From Sclerurus mexicanus (taxonomy: Eukaryota > Chordata > Aves > Passeriformes > Furnariidae): a DNA stretch of 64,000 nt. The notes beneath the pieces were generated by a model that was not told the DNA's origin, did no database searches, and saw only the letters and a program-made list of their open reading frames with translations. The first letter of the stretch is position 1. Each line of letters opens with the position of its first letter. Location: NCBI GenBank assembly GCA_013396755.1, contig VWZF01005684.1, forward strand, positions 520,601 to 584,600, given 5' to 3'. Made by a program: the position numbers and the translations under genes. Below, in pieces: positions 37,251 to 49,500 of this stretch.

Positions 37251-39139
37251 TGGGAACTCTTCCAGGGCAGAAAACAAAATGCAGGCATTAGAACTGAAAA
37301 AAAAGCTGATAATAACTGATGTGCCAAATATATTACCACCATCTGTACTGTGAATCTTTATAAATGTGTGGGGTCTATAACAGAGTAGTTTTCATTCCTA
37401 AAATAGAATGGATTGCCTTAAAAATAACTTCTATCTACTCTTGATAGGAAATCCATTAATTAATCTTTATTCTGTTTAGAGATAATTTTCCCAGTTTTAC
37501 TCGGTTTTGTTTGCTCATAAGCTGAAATTATCTGTCATGGCAAAAAGCGTGTATTCAATCATTTTCCCACAATCTACTGAAGTGTCCAAGGTAGCATTTC
37601 AAAAGCTTTTAAGTAATTTAGAAACCAAACCAAGAAGTTCAGAAATTAACATGGCACTACCAGTATTTTGACACAGGAACATGCAAACAGACGCTTTATC
37701 GGATTTTTAGAAATTGCCTGATTTCCATTGCTTTCCATAGGAATACATAAGCCTCAAGCTTTTGAAAACCACAGCAAGTAGGAATAGTTCTGTGAGGTAA
37801 TTTACAACACCACCTTTTCTATAAAAAGGCTACCACTTCAGAAATACAGCTTCTCTGCTATTTGACTATGTAAAAGAAGCTCCTGTGACCAGACTCCTTT
37901 TTTATTAGATATATTTGACTAAGATGTAACCATACTACTTCTGAGATTACTATCACAGTATTTTATTGGCATTTCTATATTAGAATATTGCTATGAAATC
38001 CATCTGAAGCCACATCTTTTTCCTCAGACAGAAAAAAATTATTGGAGATTTATTATTAGTTGCTGCTCTTGTCAGTGGGCTACAAGATCTACTTCTAGGT
38101 GAATTTTAAGACACTGCTTTTCACCTGTGCACTTATTTATCTTTTCTACATGAGGTCTGTCTGTTATTCCCAAACACATTCCTGCATTTGAGACCTGTGA
38201 ACACCTTTCATTTCAGAGAAGAGGTACAATCAGCATTTTCCCTTTAAAGACATGTTCACTTTGGCATTAATGTAAGACTTCTGTTTAAGGCACACCTAGA
38301 GTAGAGAATGACCTTTAGATTTGTTTTATAAATAATAATTTCTAATTTCAAATATACCAGCTGATGGTTATTTTTACAGGCAATGACCCAGGAAACAGGT
38401 TACCACTTTGGCTTTGTAATTTTTCCTGCACTGTGTTCCTCACATAAACAATAGAGTTAATATTGGAACTCTTTTAAAAATGCAGTGAAATGATTAATTA
38501 ATGTTTCTATTAATTATTTGGGAAAAGGTGAAGTCCAAGGTGGCATATTCACAGATGTCAAAATAATTTAGGTTACTGAAAACCAGAAAGAACTGTGTGG
38601 AATTCCAGAGGCACTTTAAAAGACAGACAACTGTGCTGCCTGACTGCAGTTAAAACTCTGTGTTAACAAAGGCATGTTAATGTACAGTGGGAGGTAAAAC
38701 ATTCAATATGATTTGAGCTGACGATACACCTTCATGAGCTCTAAGTGAACAGTAATCATTTGGGAGTGGGGCATAGGAGACAATGAGTCATTGTTGGCAT
38801 CTCCATTAACATAATTATTAATTATTTGGGGGACTAAATTTTAAAATGTATTTTAAAATTGGATTAAATAATACCTGAAAACTTTTATAATACCATGAAT
38901 GAGATTAGTTGGGTTTGCGTTTACTGTTCATAAACCATTTTACTCCCTTGCACACTTTTCCTTTCTCATTTCTATAATTTATTCACCTTTTTAACATCTG
39001 TTTTAAAATTTGATTGGAAGAGCTCCCAGGCTTTGTGTTTGTACAGTATACAGCCCAAAGGAACCTTATGCAGCCTGGAGGCTTGTGGACAGCAACACAC
39101 CACAAATTAATACATCCTACTGAAGACCAGTCATATGCT
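37251..39139. other. AT-rich intergenic DNA, nothing recognised
   Basis: No coding frame or repeat was recognised. TAAT-rich words cluster near 38490-38515 and 38812-38828 (attaatta, aattattaattat), which is compatible with either plain AT-richness or an enhancer. Confidence 0.45.
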
Positions 39140-39335
39140 TTTGTTTTGAATGTTGTGCTTAAATCTAATCACCTCATTTGAAATAAATAATAAAGTACAA
39201 CTGGAAGGTGTTCAGAGAATGTAAATGCTAATATAATATCAAATTTTCATGAAATGAAGATTTTTAAGCATCAGGATTCTTTCCTTCGGAGAGGAAACAT
39301 TGGAGAGCAATAAAATAATGCAAACAAAGGGAAAG
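39140..39335 (+). mobile_element. Old CR1/L3-type LINE fragment, plus strand
   Basis: The order ttgaatgttgtgct, taatcacctcattt, actggaaggtgttcagagaa, then a segment near 39270-39300 with ttccttcggagaggaaa, follows the 3' ORF2 region of the ancient CR1/L3 group (gaatactgtgt / tcacctcat / ggttcagagaa / ctggagaagaga). The frame is destroyed. Confidence 0.55.
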
Positions 39336-41960
39336 GCAAATCATGAACTCTTATTCATTTCTTCATTGCAAAAAACCAAGGCAACAGCCAATAAAAACGA
39401 AGGAATACTAATGACCTAGAAAAGGAATTTCATCCTTTCCTTGTGTGAAGGGAAGTGAAAGAACGCCCTGTGATAGATACAGTTGAACCCAACAGATTCT
39501 AAATAAACAGGATGAAAGAGGGGCATACAGTTGCCTGAAAGTGGCACAGACATTTAACATGATCTAAGAGGTCCATGTGGCAACTATGACAGAAAACCTA
39601 CAGAAGACTTGCACTGTGCTGAAAGCAGATGGAGACCAGTCAGGACACTAAGGACATCTCCACAGAATAAAAATTCCTTAAGGATAGAAAACTTCATTCT
39701 TCAGTGTATTAACCAAAAAGTGTCTGACTAAAATTAGAACAGACAATTTCCTTCAAAGAATGTTATTCTTACAGCTTGCACTTCGCTGACCAATAAGGGC
39801 CAGTATCACAAACAGGTTGCTCATGCAGTAAGTAGCACAGTAATCTCATACATGATTTCTTGAATTTTCCCCAAGACCCTCGTATAGCTTACCCAAAGTT
39901 GACCTGGTTTTTACTGTTCCTTGTATAATTCTGCACAGTCCATTGGCTGAAAAGTGGACAGTTATTTTTCCAAAAGGGAACTTAATGTTGCCATCAGGGA
40001 TCTGTGTGCAGATCTCTTTTCAAATCCTACTGTGTATCATAAATTTTTTCATTATTATTGTTCACATATAATTTTGGATGTGGTTTGGTGTCCTTCACTG
40101 CATGTAAAGACATCTGCTTCTTGAATTCTTAGTCCACAGCCTTCTGCGGACTTGAATATCAGAAGAAAGTCTTTTTTTCCTACAGACTCTACAGGGTATA
40201 AAGCTGGTCAGAGTTTATCGTGATTACCAAATCACTCATAACAGCAAGGCAGAGTGAAAGAACATGCAGCCTGCTCTCTGGTTGCATAAGTAGCCAGCAA
40301 AATAAGAGGTAATTTTATGCCTAAGGATTTTCCCCCTCAATTCACCATTCAGTAATACTGATAATGGGCAGTATCTTCTATATTCAATCCAATCTATACT
40401 TGTGCACTTAAAGTCTATCTTATTTTTGCACATGATGTCTGTCTTTAATGCAACTTTTCTAATGGCTTCAAAGGAGCTGGAAAATCCTCTCAGAAATGGA
40501 TTTGGGGAAGATCACTGGCGTCTGCTGCACTGGAAAGAGGAATGGTGTTTTTTGTCTTTGGGAAGTGTAGCAGCTTAGAGACTTTGTTTTACATGACCTC
40601 AATCTGGTCTGTCTTGTCTTGATGGGAAACATATTATGGTCCTGATTTGTTCTGATACAGTAGCCTCCATTCTTTTGTTAATAGATACTGAGTGTACTTT
40701 TCCAGTGAATGCTAGCAGGCAAAAATCACAGCATGAAATCAGCATGTGGCAAGTTCAAAACAAGCAAAAGATAATACTTCAATCAGTGAGCACACAAGTG
40801 TTGGAATTCCTTGCCACAGGATTGCTGAAATGCAAAGCAAGACAAAAAAGAATCAGAAAAATTAATGCAAAGGAAAAAAAGATCACGGTCTACTAAACAC
40901 AGAGGTATTACCTTTATCAAAGATCCTGATCTGAGAATGGTTGTAGCCTGGGAGAATATCACTATATTCCTTCTCTGGTGCTGTATTTTAGTGCAGGCAT
41001 CCTCTTTGAACCCCTCTGAAACAAACTGTGACCTTTGATCTCATATTATGGTTTTTCTATTTATTTTTAAAACATTTCATTTTCAAAGCTGCTCAGAATT
41101 TTCAAAATGAGCACAAGTTTCAGGCAAAAGAATTTAATGCATATTTTCCAAATAAATGTATTTCATAAAATCATTTTACCAGATGTGGTCACTAGTCTAT
41201 TTGTTTCCCTTTTTGTGATCAACATTTGCTTTTTTTTTTCCTTTTTCTATCAATATCCTTTTATACTTTCATTTGTAATTGATCTTTTCCTGAAAGTACT
41301 TATTACTCAGATGGTAAATCTTTCATTGTTTGTACAAGCCCCATGTGCAGGCAGGCCTTGAACTCTCTGAAGTCCTTTAGGCATCTCAATTTGCATAGCA
41401 AATGATTGATGGTGTCAAAATGTGATGTCATATTGGTTTTCTTTTTCCAACTGTGTTCATGCAAAAACTTTGAGGAAAAAATGTTTCAATTGAAAACAAA
41501 CAAGAAAAAGAGTCCTTTAATTACCATCTCAAAATAGAGCTTCAGCACTGTCCTTACTGTTTGGTAACAGAATCCCAGAATTTAGGGAGAGGTCGTAAGC
41601 ACTGCTTACACAGAGAAAGTGAAGCAGTGAATTTTACTCTGTAAAGTCTTGCAACAGAAGAATCCATCTCAATATCTAAAGGAAGGGCAGATAAGGTCTT
41701 ACAGATACAAATCCTTACTGTAATGAAGACTTCAAAACACTGGAAAGACTCGTGTTCTCAGTGGTTGGGAACAGCTCCATTTTTTATTGAAAATTGAAGC
41801 AATTTCTGTAAAAAGGTTGTACATGATTTTGGCCAAAAGGATGAAAACAACATTCACCCAGTTTTATGAAACTAAAAACTTAAAATCATGATTATGAAAG
41901 TATCTCAAGATATAAAAGAATTTTATAAAAACTTGGTATGTCACTGTATAAATTAAAAGT
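39336..41960. other. AT-rich intergenic DNA, nothing recognised
   Basis: Short chance frames only. T-rich tract at about 41229-41246. No RNA gene or mobile element was recognised. Confidence 0.5.
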
Positions 41961-42026
41961 GATCCAATATGCTGAATACTGTGTCCAGGTCTGATTCTTC
42001 CCTCCATCTCAAAAAGATGGAAAACT
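41961..42026 (+). mobile_element. Short CR1/L3-type LINE fragment
   Basis: gctgaatactgtgtccaggt followed by a catctcaaaaagatgg block resembles the ancient LINE 3' ORF2 region (gaatactgtgtccagt / ctcaaaaagga). Only about 65 bp is convincing. Confidence 0.45.
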
Positions 42027-45000
42027 CACATAGCAAGATGAAAGAAACACTGAAGTCATTTCACATCATATACAATGGAGAAGGGAGAATTTTCAGGGCA
42101 CTTCCCTGGGGAGGGACTGAGGCTGGGCAGGATGCCAGGCCACAGATCAGGATCAGGCCCAGTGACAGTAACCAGAATTTCATCATCTTGGACCCAGAAG
42201 GTCCTTGAACCACAGACTGCTGGAAGGTGTAAATCCTCCTGTTCATATATACACAACAGCCAATATCTGCCAGAAATGAAGACAGGGACAGCCCAGGCCA
42301 GCCATCCTTATGCTATATTCTTAACATGAAAACATGGAGAAGGGATGGAAGTTGAGCACATGACTCAATCCCTTGATTGGAAATGGCGTCAGCTGGACTA
42401 CACATCAGATGGAGAAGACAGAATCATTTAAACAAGGCTGTTTTCCAGATGGAAAAGACTGCCTTTATCGGTCCTGGTGCAGTAAAATGTTAATTTTGCA
42501 TACTTTTAATGCTAAAGTAGTCAGTTGGTTTAACCAGGGTGAGGTGATTAACTAGAGTGTGAAAAGGTACAAGAAAGGGAAGAAGAGCTTCTTAAGTTGT
42601 ATAATGAAGTTATCCATCACATTGCCACATAGGACAGCTCTTCTACACCTCAGTATAAAAATTGGCTGGCTCTAGAGATATGATTTTACCTGAAGGTAAA
42701 CAAATTAGTAACTCACTAAGATGACTGTAAGTCCCTTTCACAGAACCACTTTTCTATCGAGAAAATTATTTATAACTAATTCAGTCTATCATAATCTCCT
42801 CATTTCCAAAGTCCATTTGTAAAAAATCACTGCTTATTTTTCACAGTATTTTACAGTTCCATGGTCTGAAGACAGGGAATACAAATGACTCTGAGGTACC
42901 CAGGTCTATCAAGAACAAGTTTACAACCACCTTGATCAAACCAGAATGTCCAAACCCAACTATATGGTCCAAAGAACCTCTAGTTATGGAAGCAGAAAGG
43001 GATGTAGAGTAGGAAATGGGAGGTAATGACAAGATGGTTATCAGGCATCACCTTTTTCAAAAATTCATCTTATCTTTCTTATCTCAAAAAAACACGTCAT
43101 GTCTTTCCCATAGTATAAAAAGCCATATAAAGAAATAAAATCCTTCACATTAAGCTAATAATAGGCAGCAAGACAGCCATATAGAAAGCAAATATACCAA
43201 CTGTGTAATTAGAAAATTGATTATCTGCAGTATTCCAAACATTTTCTTGAGTATAAAGCCAAGAGAATGTGGATGTTTACACATATTTTACCAGCCACCT
43301 CTTAAAAGGCCTCAGGAAGTCTCACTGGGAGAAAAAAGAAATTATCCCAAAATATTCTGAAACAATCACAAAGAAATAAATCTTGTGCCCCAGAACTGTT
43401 CCCAGAGAAAATGAGTCAAGGGCAATTTGCAATTTCTAAATGTTTCATAGCCTAAAAGGAAGGATCCTTCATAGAAAAGGAGAAGGTTGCACTCTGAATC
43501 CAACCTAACCCTGACACCTTCAGGCTAAGAAAATGCATGTCATTTGAGCAAGTATTGGAACTTTCACATAAAAGGTAAACATCATCGTTTGTTACGGAAA
43601 GGCTGTTGGTCTGCACCTAATTAAAACTTTTGTACATTCTGCTGCAAAGTAGCCAAGGCAGAGGGATCATCTCTGTTCCTAGTTACAGTCCCTCACTTGT
43701 TTAAAAATGTGAGTATCTCAAAATCTACTTCTTCATGCTCAAAGAATATGGAACCATAATGTGTGCCAATGCTAGGAAACAGTTTCCAAAGCAGTCTTTT
43801 CAAATGACAGTAAGAACTGCAGAATTATGACTTCCAAAAAAGGACAGATTCAGCCTGAGCAGGAAGCAGGACAGGGACAAGGGGTGAGAAGTGAAGGAGA
43901 GAAGGTTAGTCTGGTATTCTTCAGGGTTGTAAGGAATCTACAGACCCCAATGAAAAAGAAGTCTTGGTTGCAGAGTCTGGTTCAACTGCAAGAGAAGGCA
44001 AGCTACACTGACTCCTTAACTGCACAGGGTGTAATGTATTCTTCCTATCACAATGGAGAGAGCATGTTTGTGAACTCCATGTCACCCAATGAACAGAAAA
44101 TTAGTGCCAAAAACTCTGTGGATAGCTTATCAAAGTCTTATTGAACAACTTTCTGCTTTTTGTGGTTAACAGCTCTGGGCAAGATAGTAAGCCACAATCC
44201 AGTAGTGGAACTGAATGTGCTCCTGCCCAAAAAGGGCCCTATGTCTGTTACAGTCTCCTCACATACATTTTTAGGAGCCAAATATTCTGATATTAATGCG
44301 AATTTAGAAAAAGCAATTATTCACATTTAATTGGATTTAAATTTATTCAAAGGCTTTTATTTTCTCTTGCAATTTCAAAGTACAGTCTGTTTTTTTGCAA
44401 AAGCAGTTTAATGCAGCTATTAATAAACTTACACAACTTGAACTAGTATTGTGAAAATTACATACACTGTAATGTAATACATAAACTTGGAACATAACAG
44501 AGTATACAAGAAGGAAATTAAAGAAAGAGATAGTCCAGAAAATAATAAGTTTTCTACATAAAGAAACTGGAATCTGTAGAATGGTGTATCTATGTCTACA
44601 GAAATTAAATTCTAATGGTCACAGACTATATAACCAAATGACAGCTAACAATGCCAGAGTCAGAAGCTGAGAGGAAGCCTCTGCCCTATGATCCAAATCA
44701 TGGATCGAAGAATATGAGTTCAAAAAAAAAGCAGTACAAAGTGTCTTTTTATCTGGTCTATTTGCCAGATTGATATAGATACAGTCCGTGCTACAATGAC
44801 ATTAAAAACATAAACAAACCAACAAAAACCCACATTGCAGTAAACAGTCAAAAGATTTTCTTCACCTCCCTTTTAGGAGTTCTCTTTTATCTCTGAAAAA
44901 GGGAAATAGAACTTTGTCTAAAGTGTTACATTCAGATTAACAACAAAGATGTAGAGGATTTAACCACAGAGGCACCAAGTGTTAGAAAAACCAAGAATCC

Positions 45001-46334
45001 AATTTCTACTTTTTGATGTAGTTAGGTGCATATCATTAACCTAATCTAATTTTCCACTAGGCATTTATAGGTGCAAAAAGAATTATTTTTGTCATCTGGC
45101 TACTTAAGAAGTATTTCTAATTTTTTAAGCATTTTCAGCTAAATAATGTCAGATTTTATTAAGTGCAACCAAGTTGACTTGTTTCTTCCAGTTAGGGCAG
45201 ACAATATTTTCAAGGAAATATTAAAATTTTCTGAGAATTTCTATAAAAGATTAACTCATTTAAATTATTTTTAAATCAGTTACATTCTAAAACTTTTAGA
45301 TCAGTGTGTTCAAGGACTGTGTTGAGAAATAGTCTTTGCCTTACATATATTTCCTTTATATAGAATTTCTCAATTATGTCTGGATTTCAGAAAAAAGAAC
45401 CCTTCTGTCAGACAACTCTACCTTTCTTCTGTCCCTGTTCAGACCCTATAAATATCTAGAGTGCTTGTGCTCAATATAACTGTTGAAAATCAGGCTGTGT
45501 ATGTGTGAATTTAAGTGAAAAGTTCCCTGAAGGGACCAGACCTCGACTCTCAAGGTTTCCAATATGCTAGGGGAAAAAAAAAAAAAAAAAAACCAACCCA
45601 AAAACAAAAACCCAAACTGTAGAATTTCCACTTTGAAATTAAAATCTGAATGTTTTGACTAAGAGACATTATTGACACATATTCAATCTGACTCAGAAGA
45701 TTTGAGTTCAGGTTCCTATCCTGCTCCTTTTGAGCTGAATCTTTCACCACAAACTGCTCTGTCTTAAATGCAACAGGAAAAACACTGCAAAAGGTTTTTT
45801 GCTTCTGTATCTACTGTATATGTCTACTGATATAGACAAATATACTGATATATACTGATAAGACCAAATCTTTTGTAACAGTTAAATCTCTAAATGAAAT
45901 TGCCTTCCTAAACATGACTTTATGAAACCCTTTCTGTAAATGCTGGCATGAGGAAATGAGTTTTATCCATTGATAGGTAAGAGTTAAAGCCTTTCTCCAA
46001 AAAGTGACCTAGTCAAAGAGATCCTGAGCATCAGCTCTGACCAACCAGAGTGGAAGCTGATGTTGCTCAGAAACTCTGAAAAACTTACTTGGGTTCCTAA
46101 ATGCATCTCTTGACTCCTGGTTTCGTTCAACAGCTAAAGAAAGAATTAACACTGACAGGTTCCCAAAGGAGATATTGCTGCCAGAAGGACAATTTCCTCT
46201 AGACTGGTTAACAGCAGTCCAAATAAATCTGTCTTCAATGAAAATTTTAGAAACAAGACTATGAGCAGTATGTTGGAGTAAATATCCTTGATAATCTTGG
46301 CAGTCAAAAAGGCAAAAGAAAAGCTGAATCTGGA
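42027..46334. other. AT-rich intergenic DNA, nothing recognised
   Basis: No gene recognised; the longest open frame is about 105 codons (43827-44144, plus) and carries no motif I know. A 19-A run at 45574-45592 is followed by C/A-rich sequence. Imperfect tactgatata repeats lie at about 45828-45860. Confidence 0.5.
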
Positions 46335-46530
46335 AGAAACGTGGGAATGGCTATTCTGAAACAGAACTACAGTATATCCATCAAGTATCCTATTTCTAAC
46401 ATTGACCAGTACCATCTGCTGCATAGGAAGACTGGAAAACCCTCTCTTAAAGGAGCTCAAGTTCATCAGTTGCCTTATGCCTTAAGACATGATGGGTTTT
46501 GTCTTTACAAATCTTGTGGGCATATAAAGG
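46335..46530 (-). mobile_element. Ancient CR1/L3-type LINE 3' end, minus strand
   Basis: A gaatggctattctgaaacag block (46346-46365), a tccatcaagtatcc block, then accagtaccatctgctgcat (46407-46426) match the reverse-complemented 3' end of an ancient amniote LINE (the gaatggccatactgggtcag / ccagtatcc / ccagtaccagatgct succession). Further on, a tgccttatgccttaagacatgatg-like stretch (46471-46494) fits the same consensus. No coding capacity remains. Confidence 0.6.
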
Positions 46531-49500
46531 GAGAAGGAAGATCCTGAGCATTTTATTTACCTATGGAACTGCCCTTCTTCTCTGGGATCTTGATAAATTA
46601 AGGTATAAAAGCCAGACTGCTACTTATGTGTTTAATAGTGTTTTGGAACAGGCCACATCATTTTACTCATTTCATCCATTGCAAACACAAAGTTAAATCC
46701 AGTAGAGGAAACAAAATCAAATTGGTTACATACACAGAACCTGTGCCACTTATGCAGATCTATATAGTACTAACATAAACCTTTACTTCCAAGCAAAAGA
46801 AAAATATTAGGCTTCCACAGGACCTTTGATGGGATTCAGCTGCACTGGCACATGGTTCTGCAGTGCACATGTGAAAATGAGAGAGAGAATTGTTTGGTGT
46901 GAATGTCCTAGGACTTCATCTGTCTTGCTATTTTTTACCATAAACCTTTTTTTTATCATCTTCTGGGAAACTACTTCCAAGTTTTATTTCAGTCAAGCTT
47001 CTATATTAGGCTGTTTTTCGTTCCCCCTAGCATTTACTCTGTAAGTGTCATCACTACTTGGTAATGCTGTCATTTGCTTGAAGGTAAATTCTTTGAACTT
47101 GATTTTGAAGATACACAATATTCTTCTCACTCAGCTTTCCAGAGCATTTCAAAATAGTTTCCAGATCTGAAGTAATGAACAATTACTATCCTTAGTGGAA
47201 TTCACTAATTGCATGATTCATATGTAACACAAGAATCATTCTTCACTTGTATTGTTAAAACTGACTTTCTTTTTCCTAGTTCTATCTATATAATGTTCAA
47301 TTGCAAATTTAACAAATTTACCTTGACATATGCACTTCCACACACATAGCAAAACTACAAAAAGACAATCTGGCATTCAACACAGAAAGAAATTTTTATC
47401 ATTATCCTGTTTCTCAGTGAGTTTCATGTGGATTTTTTAATACAAGCAAGGCAAGGCAAGAGTAAACTCATATGGCTCAGTGAAAGAACAAAACAAAATG
47501 AAGAGGGAATTGAAACTGGGCTCCTGAACTGCAGTTTTAATGACTGTATTTTTATAAATTCATACAGGTCCCTGCTGCCTGTCTCTTTTGGTAATTTTGA
47601 AGTGCCTTCACAAAGCTGATCTGAGTGAATTTAAGTTCTCTAAACTGCAGGTAAGCAATGTTGGGGATTGTTTAGCTAGCAAGCCACAGCACTTTGCAAA
47701 TCTAGGGGAAAAATTGGCAGGTTAGAGAGCCTTATAAATTTATCGGTGATTACTGAAACACAGATTAAGCTAGGTTTCTTCCAAGGAAATATATTGCATT
47801 AAGTAGGCAAAAAAAAAATTGCCTTTGGTTTTGTTTCTTCCACACAGAGGTCAACCATTACAGTGACATGACTCTCAATTTGCTCCAATTTGCTAATGTT
47901 ATTTAGGGCCACATATCTCACAGCCAGCATAATGTAGACCAGAAGAACAAGCAGCCCTCCCCCTCTTCCTGTGACCCTCTCTGCTTTCAGGAATTCCTCC
48001 ATCTGCCTTTTTCCAGCAGTGTAATTCATGAAAAACTTAGATTAGTAAGTGTTACTTACATTTATGAAGTCTTCTACATCTATCTATAGCTTTTTCTTTT
48101 TCAGGTCATCCCAGGTTTTACTCCACCGTGCTTTCTGTTTCAAATCTTTTAAGTTTCACAAGAGTAGTTAGCAGGGATCACCGCATCCAGCAAATCCTCC
48201 TCTCAAATGCTTGGCAAGCCTAAAAAGCACCATCTGAGGCCCAGAGATAGGAAATCTTCCTTTACACACCAATATAAGGTGGCTATCTGACTCTTGGTAA
48301 GAAAGCCTGATGCAAAACTGCAAGCCAACAACAGTTGCACCGGGAACCACAAAATAGATTTGGCAGCTCAAGATTTCAATAAATGGTTAAAGCTAGAAGT
48401 AACTGGACAAAAAAACAAGAGACCAGCTGAGCTCCTGCTGTTGAGCTTGGGCGAGCCTGGAGGTTGCCTGCACTTTGGTAATGCTGGGAAGGGACAGATT
48501 TTCTCATGCTTGTCCACTCAGACTTCTTCATTTGTCTGACCATGAGCAGCCAGCAGCTGGCATGGCCACCTGGCCAAATTGGCAATAGGCATCCTTTTGC
48601 AGCTTGGGTGAAAACTGAAGCATCTGGAAATGGCTGTAGTGCCATGGGCTGCCATTGACCTTTGGCTCCATCGTGTTGCCTGAGGTGAAGTTTCCTCTAG
48701 GTGATGTGCAGCCAGCTGCAGTAGCCAGCTTCACCAATGTAACCCCTGGCTCTGATATGTCCCCAGTCACGCTGGGTCTGAGTTTGGTGCAGACATTTTC
48801 TTGGTTCCTGGATAAGCAGTTCTTGTCTTACTCTGCTCCACTTCCACCTGAAAAAAATAGGCTGGCAGGGGAACAGAGTGCAACAGGGAGCTTTGTGCAA
48901 GGCTTGAAATGTCAAACAGGACACACTCTCTGGGGATACCTGTGACTGCAGGTGTCTATTCTTTTGCCTCCCACAGTTACCTCTGGATATGGGCAGAGGC
49001 AGGAAACTGAGTCATCCTCCCAAGGCAGGCTCTTCCTTCGACATTAATGAGGATTTTGCAGAAATCCCTCATCTCCTGCTGTGTCCTTAGGACTGAGCTC
49101 TACCTGCTATGAAATCAGATGCTTGGAAGGGGAGGAGGAGTCTTAACTAGAAAATATAATGCAGAGGAAACACAGCACCTCGCAACAAACATGACCACAT
49201 TTCATATGTTGTCTGCACAGACTTTTTGCAAACTTAAAAATTGGACATATGACCATATCTTTTCCTTTGTTTGCCATATTTAACATTGCCTGACATGTGT
49301 TTTCAATTAAATGATTCTACTTTCTGGGTAAATTATCCTAGGTTTACTCAGCTTTAATCTGAAGCCAATATTCTGCCTTGTTTTTTACTTCATCTCTTCT
49401 GTATTACTGCAGTTCAACCAATTCACCACAGATTAAAAAGAGAAAAAAAAATGTATTGATTTTCAAAACAGGAGGGAGAAGGGGGGAAATGTAGGACTGT

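Noticed and set aside
41567..41600. acagaatcccagaatttaggg as a CR1 end
   Set aside because: Similarity stops after about 20 bases and the following sequence does not fit CR1.
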